Assembly (NCBI GenBank): GCA_964019335.1
Contig: OZ025650.1
Location: forward strand, 819,001-883,000
From: Diplonema japonicum
Taxonomy: Eukaryota; Euglenozoa; Diplonemea; Diplonemida; Diplonemidae
DNA length: 64,000 nucleotides
Direction of reading: 5' to 3'
Under the pieces are notes generated by a model. It did not search any database and was not told where the DNA came from. It saw only the letters and a program-made list of their open reading frames with translations. Positions 49,288-57,367 of this stretch are shown here, piece by piece; the stretch's first letter is position 1, and each line of letters opens with the position of its first letter. Position numbers and translations under genes: made by a program.

Positions 49288-51537
49288 ATGGACCCGCCTG
49301 TCATAGAAACCGAGGGACTGGGCACCCCAAGCTGCAGTGTATGGTACGCAAGGCATGGTGGTTATAAGGAAGGCTTGGCTGTCGCTACAGAAAAGGTCAG
49401 AGGTGTGGTGGAGTCTCTTGAGAACATGTTAATAGAAGTTGAAGGGATGCTTGGGAGTGACGAAGGGGAACAGGAGCTGAACGGGATCACCAGCGAGTTA
49501 AGGGAAATGAGCGGGGAAGGGCTGGCAGAAGGACTTGCCGAGGGGAAGGTCGCAGATATAAGGGAAAAGCTGCATAAAATACGTAACAATGCAAAGAAGT
49601 GTAGCAACACCAGTGTTGTGGAGATTGTCACAGGGAGGCTTCAGATATATTTGGGGATTTATACGCGGACGTTGAAGTTGTTCTTCGGCACGAGGCACCT
49701 TTCTGTGGCGTCGAGGCCCAGCAGACGCTTGCGAACGTCGAATACGTGGCCCAAGTTGTTGCTGGAAAGGAGGCCGCACATGACCATAAGCCCAACCACC
49801 TCTACTGCGAGCACATCGTCGCCTCCCCACTCTCCTTCACCTCTTCCAAAGTCAAGGCTTTTCAGATCGTCCTTGCCCCCACCTGTGGAGACGCCTTGCT
49901 CGCCATTCCACTCTGTGCGGGACACCCCCCGGAGGCTCGTCACCTCCCCGCGCACACCGTTGTCATGTATCTCCGCCCATGTGATATCCAAGCTCTTCAA
50001 ACGTCGTTCCATCCATTGGGACACCATGGAGCCTTGTTATGTGGATCCAACTCCAGATGTAAAAATCCTGTGCAGGGTCTGCGAGACGCCCGTTACGTCG
50101 GAGCGAATCGAAGCCCACATAGAGATTTGTGCAGAGAGGATGGCAAACTTAATGGCTTTGGACCATGTCATAGCACAACTAAAGAAGGCAGCCGGGTTGC
50201 TTGGGGAAGGGAAGGGCAAGACATTGCGAGCTGTTGCGGACATGTGCTACTCGGTCTCAAAGGGGCACAACGTCGCCGCGATACTGACTGAGATACGGAA
50301 AAAGCAGGCCGAGTGCGAGGGCGAAATTTCGGACAAGAAATTCCAAGCGATGCTGGCGGCAGCCCACGATGCGTGCGATGGGGTCAAGCGGGCGGATGAG
50401 ATAGCAGAAGACGTCATGATGCCGCAGGAGGTGGTGGAACTTGATCGTCTGCGGCGAGCTGCGTACGTTGGAATAGGCGACTTCACAGCAAAGGCTGTCA
50501 TCGCTCGGGGAGCTTTTGGACGTGTCTTTCTTGTGGAGAAGCGCAACACGCACGACCTCTACGCCCTGAAGGTGATGTCGACTGCAGATGTCATCGACAG
50601 GCACATGACGCGGAAACTGCTGAACGAAAGGAACATCATGGCATTCACAAACTCGAACTTGATCGTGAAGCTCCACTACGCCTTCGCGTCTACGGAGCAC
50701 CTGTTCCTCGCAATGGACTACCACCCTGGGGGCGACCTGTTCTCGCTGTTGGAGAGGGTTGAGGTTTTCACTGAAAAGCAGGCGGCTTTTTACGCCGCTG
50801 AGATCTTTCTCGCTTTGGAGCATTTGCACAAGATGTCGATTGTGCACCGTGACGTGAAGCCTGACAACATCCTGCTGTCGAACACAGGGCATATCATGCT
50901 GACAGATTTTGGGCTGTCTGATGTGGGGGCTGGGTTCGTCGTGGATTCCGTGATATCACGAGCGGACCAAGCTGTGCATTCAACACCGAAGACGCCTAAA
51001 CAACGGACTGAACGCGGCGGGACGCCTGATTATGTCCCTCCCGAGATTATCCTCGGGGAGCCCAGCGATCGGTCTGCGGACTTTTGGAGTTTGGGTGCGT
51101 TGTTATACGAGTTTTTGATGGGGTTCCCGCCGTTTACCGCAGAAACACCGCAAGACACGTTCGATAGGATTTTAAGAGGGATTTACCAAGAGTGCGAGTG
51201 CTCAGACCCACCGAAAGATCTTATTTCAAATCTACTTCAATTCGAGCCGTCCAGCAGGGCCACCAACCTACGGCAACATCCCTTCTTCAACGACATTGAC
51301 TGGGATACGATTCTGACTTCCGCTGCACCCATTGTTCCCGACCTGTCGAAGGATAATTTTAAGGAGAGGGCAAGGCTTTATAATGTCAGCGAGGCTGATT
51401 TAGATTTTCTGAAAGAGGAGATAAGCAGCGGTGGAGACCGTAGTCCGTCTGCAGTATCTTCTCAGAGCAGGGAACAGCTTGTTGACGAATTCCTTAGGAG
51501 ACCGCAGGAAAATGTTTGTTTCAAGGGAAGGGGGTAA
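49288..51537 (+). CDS. Rim15/IREH-type AGC protein kinase with C2HC finger
   Basis: Up to 749 aa. A C2HC zinc finger (C262-x2-C265-x11-H277-x3-C281, in CRVCETPVTSERIEAHIEIC) precedes an AGC-type Ser/Thr kinase domain, the layout of yeast Rim15 and plant IREH kinases, relatives of MAST and LATS. Kinase motifs: GAFGRVF loop (about 408), ALKVM lysine, HRDVKPDN (520-527), DFGLSDVG (540) and, after an insert of about 30 residues, GTPDYVPPEI. Such kinases act in nutrient and cell-cycle control. The N-terminal 170 residues are uncertain: a 35-nt GT...AG segment at 49599-49633 could be an intron, after which another frame (EASDIFGDLYADVEVVLRH) looks more protein-like before the first frame resumes. 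The true start may also differ, because a transposon ends 21 bp upstream. Confidence 0.85.
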   Translation: MDPPVIETEGLGTPSCSVWYARHGGYKEGLAVATEKVRGVVESLENMLIEVEGMLGSDEGEQELNGITSELREMSGEGLAEGLAEGKVADIREKLHKIRNNAKKCSNTSVVEIVTGRLQIYLGIYTRTLKLFFGTRHLSVASRPSRRLRTSNTWPKLLLERRPHMTISPTTSTASTSSPPHSPSPLPKSRLFRSSLPPPVETPCSPFHSVRDTPRRLVTSPRTPLSCISAHVISKLFKRRSIHWDTMEPCYVDPTPDVKILCRVCETPVTSERIEAHIEICAERMANLMALDHVIAQLKKAAGLLGEGKGKTLRAVADMCYSVSKGHNVAAILTEIRKKQAECEGEISDKKFQAMLAAAHDACDGVKRADEIAEDVMMPQEVVELDRLRRAAYVGIGDFTAKAVIARGAFGRVFLVEKRNTHDLYALKVMSTADVIDRHMTRKLLNERNIMAFTNSNLIVKLHYAFASTEHLFLAMDYHPGGDLFSLLERVEVFTEKQAAFYAAEIFLALEHLHKMSIVHRDVKPDNILLSNTGHIMLTDFGLSDVGAGFVVDSVISRADQAVHSTPKTPKQRTERGGTPDYVPPEIILGEPSDRSADFWSLGALLYEFLMGFPPFTAETPQDTFDRILRGIYQECECSDPPKDLISNLLQFEPSSRATNLRQHPFFNDIDWDTILTSAAPIVPDLSKDNFKERARLYNVSEADLDFLKEEISSGGDRSPSAVSSQSREQLVDEFLRRPQENVCFKGRG

Positions 51538-52367
51538 AAAAAAAAAGGGGGGGAAAAAAACACAGGATAGCCTTTCCCTCCTATCTTTTCAGCTTGCCGC
51601 GCCGCATGTTGCATATCTGGCCACACGCGAGGTTCGAAAAACTCGAATAGCAAAAATGGAAGGCGTTTCCATGTGAAAAAGCAGAGGAATGAAGTTTTTC
51701 GCCTCGTTTTTATTATTATTAAATTATTATTATTTTTTAAAAAAAAAATATCTAAAGGGGTTTTGATGCGGTGTTCTGTATCGTCTTTTGTATTTCTTTT
51801 TAAATCACAACCTAATGGGAGGAGTTGCTTTTAAAAAAAAAAAGAAAGGAATAGAGAGAGAGAAAAAAGAAGAAGGATATTTCTCCCATTTACATGAGAG
51901 GGTATCACCGCAAGAAGAAAGTAAAATTTAAAAAAGATCTTACCCCCCCCCCGCCCCAAGGCATGGAGTACACGAGATTCGAATTTTGGGGGGAAAACCT
52001 AGTTACCACCCAATTCTGTCAATAATCCTATTCGTTTTCCTATGCCCATTGTCGGACCCGAATCGGATGCACTCTATGCTTGGGGGGGGGGGGGTCAAAT
52101 TAACTCTTTAATTAAAGTAGGTGTGAGTACTGAAGAACCCCTCAGGCATGGAACAGGTCGACGTACATGCATAAGGGGGAGTGGGGGTGTGCAGTGCATT
52201 TATGTGCATTAATTGAGTTTTAAAAAGTTTGGCTTTCTCAACTGGTGTGCATTGTCCCCCCCCGCTTCCCCCCCCTTTTTTTTTCTTCACTTTTTATATA
52301 TTATTACCACCCCTGAAAAACTAAATGACATAAAAAGGACGACAACAAAAAAAAAATAATAATAATA
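51538..52367. other. spacer with a 150-bp inverted repeat
   Basis: No gene. Between about 51945 and 52096 a C-run followed by CCCCAAGGCATGGAG is mirrored by CTCTATGCTTGGGGGG; together they could fold into a hairpin with a loop of about 100 nt or mark a small element. The last bases before 52368 are A-rich. Confidence 0.5.
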
Positions 52368-52994
52368 ATGTTCCGTGTGATCGCAAGAGCCGGGCTGAGG
52401 AGTGTGTCGAGGGGTGTGTCCATGAGGCCTGTGGCGGCCGTTGAGAAGAGGTGGTTGTCGGCGTCGTGCGGGAAGGAGTTGGAAGATGAGCAGGCGTTCT
52501 TCGAGGAGATGGAGAAGCCGGAGATGCTCAGCGGGTGGAGCATGACCCACACAGACGGGTCGGGGTACTTCAGGCTGACGAAGGACAGTGAAGGAACAGA
52601 GATCTTGATCGACTGTGAGTTCAAAGCCCACGACACTGAGGAGGACAGCACTGGGTTTTCCGTCATCATGACCCAGAATGGTGTGACCGCCGACTTCACC
52701 CTTCGCTACTCTGAGGGCAACGGTTCGTACACCCTGGAGGGGATGACTACCTACAAGACCCGCAGCAGCGCCACTGACCTGACCCCCCAGGCTGGTCTTG
52801 AGCGTGACAACAACTACGAAGGGCCCACCATCGAGGACCTTGAGAAGACAGAGGTCGTTGAAAAGGTTATCGACATGCTGGTGAGCAAGGGCATCACTTC
52901 CGACCTTGCTGCCTTCGTGCACAAACAGTGCCAGGTCCTCGAACAGAAGGCGTACATGGGTTTCCTCACTGACCTCCAGAACTTCGCCAAGTGA
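52368..52994 (+). CDS. mitochondrial MAM33/p32 family protein
   Basis: A 208-aa member of the MAM33/gC1qBP (p32) family, an acidic trimeric mitochondrial matrix protein linked to RNA editing (p22 in trypanosomes) and ribosome assembly. The N-terminus MFRVIARAGLRSVSRGVSMR is a typical mitochondrial presequence. The mature part begins after about residue 30 with an acidic helix (ELEDEQAFFEEMEKPEML), continues as a beta-sheet (GSGYFRLTKDSEGTEILIDCEF) and ends with helices (LAAFVHKQCQVLEQKAYMGFL) as in the family. The length fits. In the euglenozoan setting a role in mitochondrial RNA processing is plausible. Confidence 0.87.
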   Translation: MFRVIARAGLRSVSRGVSMRPVAAVEKRWLSASCGKELEDEQAFFEEMEKPEMLSGWSMTHTDGSGYFRLTKDSEGTEILIDCEFKAHDTEEDSTGFSVIMTQNGVTADFTLRYSEGNGSYTLEGMTTYKTRSSATDLTPQAGLERDNNYEGPTIEDLEKTEVVEKVIDMLVSKGITSDLAAFVHKQCQVLEQKAYMGFLTDLQNFAK

Positions 52995-53512
52995 ATTTAA
53001 TTATTCCTGTCCCCCCCACCCCCTTTTTTTTTATGATCATAGATTTTCTTTTTTTTGGGTTCCCCCCCTCCCTCCTCTTGTTTTTGTTTTATCCCTTTTT
53101 TTTCCCTCCTTTGGAGAAAAAAAATAAAGAGAGACTACTCTTTTATCTCTTTTTTTGGTTATTATCTTTCATAAAAAGCTGGTTAAAGGATTGGAGGAGA
53201 GGGGAAGGAAGGGGCGGTAAGAAGAAGTTAAGGGGGAGGGGGGGACAGGGGGGGGGGTTTTATTTCAATTTCTTTTTTAGAAAAGGAAAAGAGAAAATAA
53301 AACAAATTAAAAGGGTAATCACTTAGTTGATATCTGGAAATGTCCCCCCCCCTGTTTTTTTTTCTTTTATTACTTATCTTTCTTATAGCAACTTGTTTTT
53401 TTTCTCTTCGCGTTTTCACCTCCTTTGCACCCTTTTTTTCCCCCCGCCCTGTCCCTTCGAAGAAGAAAAAAAAAACAAAAATACAGGAATTAGATAAGAA
53501 AAGTTTAGAAAG

Positions 53513-53842
53513 ATGAAGTACGTTGCAGCATTCCTGATGGCCAAGCTTGCCAATGACACCCCCTCTGTTGAGGACGTAAAGAACATCCTGTCTTCTGTGG
53601 ACTGTGCTGTGGATGAAGAAAAGTTGGCCCTGTTCATGAAGGAGACCGAGGGCAAGAACGTTAACGAGCTTATTGTTGAGGGCAGCAAGAAGATGGCCTC
53701 CTTCGGGGGTGGTGGTGGCGGTGGCGGTGCTGCTCCTGCTGCTGCTGCTGCGGGTGGCGGTGCTGCCGCTGCCCCTGCTGCCAAGGCCGAGGCTCCTCCC
53801 TCTGAGGAGGATGACGACATGGGCTTCGGTCTCTTCGACTAA
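53513..53842 (+). CDS. RPLP2: 60S acidic ribosomal protein P2
   Basis: A 109-aa stalk protein that helps recruit elongation factors to the ribosome. It begins MKYVAAFLMAKLANDTPSVE, has the Gly/Ala hinge (FGGGGGGGGAAPAAAA), and ends with the acidic tail EEDDDMGFGLFD, the universal stalk C-terminus. The helical part (VEDVKNILSSVDCAVDEEKL) is of P2 rather than P1 type. Single exon, with an A-rich leader and long T/C tracts upstream (53349-53460). Confidence 0.96.
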   Translation: MKYVAAFLMAKLANDTPSVEDVKNILSSVDCAVDEEKLALFMKETEGKNVNELIVEGSKKMASFGGGGGGGGAAPAAAAAGGGAAAAPAAKAEAPPSEEDDDMGFGLFD

Positions 53843-54263
53843 ACATGTTGAGGTATTGGGGAAAAAAAAAGGAGGGGAAAAAAAAAAACCCACAGGGAAA
53901 AAAAAAATAGTGTAAAAGTTGGTGAAGGAGAAAAGACAAAAGAAAAATAAAAAAAACAAAAAAAAAGACCCCCCTATTTTTTTCTTTTTTCCGCTCGATC
54001 TTTTCCCCCCCCCTCTTTCTCTGTCCTAAAAACTACCTAACCAAAAACATCGAACCCCAGAGAAATATAAAAAAGTACTAAGGAGCGAAGGAAAAGCAAA
54101 AAAAAAAGAAGAAGGGTGTGGAGAAGCAGCGTTTTTTTTTATCCTCCTTTTTTTTTTTCCTTTCCTCTTTCCCAACTCGGCCGTCAGCTTTCCGTTTTTT
54201 TATTCTTTCCGGAAAAAAAAAAATACCCAACAAAGGGAGAATAAGGGGAAAACACAAAAAAAA
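53843..54263. other. spacer, no gene seen
   Basis: No gene. A-runs follow the P2 stop; T/C tracts at 53976-54020 and 54130-54180; an A-rich leader reaches the next ATG. Confidence 0.5.
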
Positions 54264-56687
54264 ATGGGCATTCCTGCATTCTACGCATGGTTGGCACAGA
54301 AGTACTCAAGGATAAGCAGGAAACACCTCCCAGATGGGGAAATGGACAATGTGTACTTGGACGTGAACGCGTTAATCCACGGGGCGTGCCAAGGCTGGGA
54401 CGGGGAGTATTTGAACGATGAAGATAAAATGCTTGAAAAGCTGATAGTATACGTGGAGAGGCTGTTGAAAGTGCTTGGTGCGAAAAAACTGGTATACTTT
54501 GCAGTAGACGGTGTGGCACCGAGAGCAAAATTAAACCAACAACGGGGGAGGCGTTTCCAATCCGCAAAATCTAGGCTTCCTCTTGGAAAAGGAGAGTTCC
54601 CCGGCCTCTTCCATGACGATGATGATGTGGACCAAGCTGACGTGAAGGACACTCTGAACGAACTTTCAGATGCAACGGCATCCTTAAACACTGGTATCTT
54701 CGACAAGTCCGACGTCCTGAACGGCTTAATGGACCAATCAGACAGCGTGCCCAGCGAGGGGCCCTGCGCGATGTTCGTTTTCAACTCTGACGATGAGGAC
54801 GTTGACGCCTTGCCCCCTTGGGACTCCAACGCCATCACACCCGGGACAGCTTTCATGGAAAAGGTCTCGAAAACACTGAACAAGTGGGCCGAGGCGTACC
54901 AAGGCCCCGCTACCATCATCGTCTCTGACTCAAACACACCTGGAGAAGGGGAGCACAAGTTCATAGACTTTATCAAGGCTGAGAGACAAGGAGCGTCAAC
55001 AGCGCAGTCATGGCTGGACCTGGACGACAAGCACGCTATCGTTTCTCTCGATGCAGACATACTGTTGTTGGCCCTCTCCTTGCACCTCCCCAATGTTTAT
55101 GTCGTAAGGGAGGACAGGCGTGCTGAAGGGATGACAAAATTCGAGTACTGCTTCATCGACAACCTTCGTGAGCAGCTCGCTGAAGAGCTCCATGGTAAGA
55201 TCGCCATGTATCACCTTGTGTACCACGAGCAGTCGGCTCTGCCCCAATCCGAACACCCTGACTTCGAACGCCTTGCCACCGACTGGGTCTCCCTCATGAC
55301 CTTTGCAGGGAACGACTTTATCCCGCATCTCCCCGCCGCCTACATCGGCCAGCTCGGAGGAGAGCTCTTCATGGATCTTTACTGCAGAAACATGGCGAAG
55401 CTCTACAGTAAAAAGACGAAGGAATGGAAATACCTCATCAACGCCGACTGCAGCCTGAACTTGACTAGCTTCAGAGAGTTCATAATGGCCTACGCGACAG
55501 TCGAGGACAGCCTGTTCAGGCAGGAGGCCATTCATGAGAAGGTTCTCACGGAAGAACAGGCATTGAAGGCATCGGGGTTCGGGTCGTCTGTGGATGATAC
55601 TTGGAGGGATATCTATTACAGCTCGGTGGAGGAGATTACGGGGCTTTCCAGCAGACGCGAGATGTGCAAGAAATGGATGGAGGGCTTCATGTGGGTGGTG
55701 AAGTACTATGTGCTGCCTGGGACAGCGTCGTGGTCGTGGTTCTACCCGTACTTCCATGCTCCTTTCGCGGCGGATCTTTTGGACTACCTTCAGGAGTTCG
55801 AAGATGAAGTGTTCCATGTGGATTTTGAGAAATCTGTGCCACTGCAGCCGCAGCAGCAGCTTCTCGCGGTGCTGCCGAAATGGTCGTTCTCGCTGCTTCC
55901 TGATGGGTACGGTGAAGCCTTCACATCGGCCAACGCAGCCCTGTACCCCACCTCATGGAAGTTCGATCTCACAGGGTGCCGCGCCGAGCACCACGGTGTC
56001 CCCGTCCTTCCTTTTCTCAACATCGCAGACCTGGTGGCATCCACAAGGGTCACCACCCCCACACAGAACACGCCCTTCGACGTCATTTACAACAAACCTC
56101 CCTTCATGACCTTTAGCTCTCACTCTGTGCAAGGGTCCGGATTCACTGTTGCCTACAATGCGGAAGACTTCACCCAGATCCCCAAGTGGCACCGACAGGC
56201 GTCCCACCCCGAGGTTAAGTCCGTCGAGCTCCCGCAGTTCATTCCTTGGAGACACAAGCCCACGCCCTACCCTGTGGTGCTTGTCTCGGGTGTGTCCATT
56301 CTCTCCGTCGGTGTTATGCTCAAGCTCTTCCTTTCTTGGACGAAGAAATACAGAAGGTCCCCAGTGTTCCTGCTGCTAGTTGGAATCTTAGCCGCCTTGA
56401 TACTGAAACTAAAGCGGAGTGAGATGTTGCCGTTGATCGGTGGTGTGCAACAGGGCAAAAAGCCTAAGAAGGCCAGGAAGAAACCTGCCTTCCTCAAACC
56501 TAAAAGGTGTAGGGTCGACTGGGTGTGCTCCGGGTGCCTCTGCAAGAACTGGGAGCGACAGGAGGACTGCTACAAGTGCATGACGAAGAAACAAGCAGTC
56601 GATCTTGAGGTGTTCCTGCCGAAATCTAACAGATGGTCCACTAGCTGCTACTCATCTAACCATTTGCACTATGTTGAGGATCAGTGA
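54264..56687 (+). CDS. XRN-family 5'-3' exoribonuclease with membrane segments and RanBP2 zinc finger
   Basis: An 807-aa XRN nuclease, which degrades 5'-monophosphate RNA. The start is fixed by MGIPAFYAWLAQKYS, the conserved N-terminus. Active-site segments: LDVNALIHGA, FAVDGVAPRAKLNQQRGRRF, SDSNTPGEGEHKFIDFI, SLDADILLLALSLHL and FAGNDFIPHLP, with the acidic residues retained. Between the second and third an acidic insert (DDDDVDQADVKD) is unusual. After residue 665 come two hydrophobic helices (about 669-689 and 699-716) separated by a short Lys/Arg loop, then basic residues and a RanBP2-type zinc finger with the exact spacing W753-x-C755-x2-C758-x3-N762-x6-C769-x2-C772. XRN1 and XRN2 lack both additions. 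It is probably held at a membrane. Single exon. Confidence 0.92.
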   Translation: MGIPAFYAWLAQKYSRISRKHLPDGEMDNVYLDVNALIHGACQGWDGEYLNDEDKMLEKLIVYVERLLKVLGAKKLVYFAVDGVAPRAKLNQQRGRRFQSAKSRLPLGKGEFPGLFHDDDDVDQADVKDTLNELSDATASLNTGIFDKSDVLNGLMDQSDSVPSEGPCAMFVFNSDDEDVDALPPWDSNAITPGTAFMEKVSKTLNKWAEAYQGPATIIVSDSNTPGEGEHKFIDFIKAERQGASTAQSWLDLDDKHAIVSLDADILLLALSLHLPNVYVVREDRRAEGMTKFEYCFIDNLREQLAEELHGKIAMYHLVYHEQSALPQSEHPDFERLATDWVSLMTFAGNDFIPHLPAAYIGQLGGELFMDLYCRNMAKLYSKKTKEWKYLINADCSLNLTSFREFIMAYATVEDSLFRQEAIHEKVLTEEQALKASGFGSSVDDTWRDIYYSSVEEITGLSSRREMCKKWMEGFMWVVKYYVLPGTASWSWFYPYFHAPFAADLLDYLQEFEDEVFHVDFEKSVPLQPQQQLLAVLPKWSFSLLPDGYGEAFTSANAALYPTSWKFDLTGCRAEHHGVPVLPFLNIADLVASTRVTTPTQNTPFDVIYNKPPFMTFSSHSVQGSGFTVAYNAEDFTQIPKWHRQASHPEVKSVELPQFIPWRHKPTPYPVVLVSGVSILSVGVMLKLFLSWTKKYRRSPVFLLLVGILAALILKLKRSEMLPLIGGVQQGKKPKKARKKPAFLKPKRCRVDWVCSGCLCKNWERQEDCYKCMTKKQAVDLEVFLPKSNRWSTSCYSSNHLHYVEDQ

Positions 56688-56856
56688 GCGACATGAGTGG
56701 AGGTAGTATGATCCCCCCCACCCCCCTTCGGACGTCGTCCCTCGTCCCTCTCAGCTGTGTAAACGTCTTTCCTTGCCTCTTTTTTTTTTGGAAGAAAAAA
56801 AAAAGACACGTTTGCCTGAGTGATGGGCCCCGAGGCCTTGCGTCTTAATAATTGAA
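56688..56856. other. short spacer before the MITE
   Basis: No gene; C/T tract then A-run. Confidence 0.4.
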
Positions 56857-56966
56857 TACTGTAAAACAAGAGATTCGGGGGGGGGGGCGAAAATAAAAAG
56901 GCCCGGAAAGAAGAACGTTCGGCGGTTCGAAAACTTTTCGTTCTGGAACTTTTTTGTTTTACAGTA
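56857..56966. mobile_element. 106-bp MITE with pogo-like ends
   Basis: CTGTAAAACAAGAG at 56859 and TTTTTTGTTTTACAG ending at 56964 form inverted repeats flanked by TA on both sides. The outer nine bases, CTGTAAAAC/GTTTTACAG, equal the ends of the 1.6-kb pogo-like element at 47652-49266, so this is probably a non-autonomous derivative moved by the same transposase. It contains a G-run and no coding sequence. Confidence 0.75.
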
Positions 56967-57367
56967 ATGCAGAAGAAAAAAAAACTCTCCGGCTATAGTT
57001 TCACGAAGGGAGGAAAACACCTCTCAGTTCTCCCTTTTCATTCCCTGTTTTCTTCTCTCTTTTTTTTGATTCCGCATTGTGTAGCTTCGCGTTTTCCATT
57101 CCGTATTTCCCCCTTTGCGAAAGTATAGTAATTTTCAGAAGAATGGAGGACAAAAAAAAAAGAAGAAGAAGAAAAAAAAAAAGCAAACCAGTGTATTAAA
57201 ATTCCTCCACTTTATTTCCTTTTGTATATTTTTCTTTCTTTCTCCAGTGCACCGTCCCAACCCCTTCCCCCTCTCCTCTTGACACGAAGGGTTGTGAACG
57301 AGGGGGTTTTTGAGTTTATTGTGTTTGCTTGATTTTCTAATCTCTAATATTATAAAGGAGGGTGGGA
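56967..57367. other. spacer, no gene seen
   Basis: No gene. Short T/C and A/G tracts. Confidence 0.45.
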
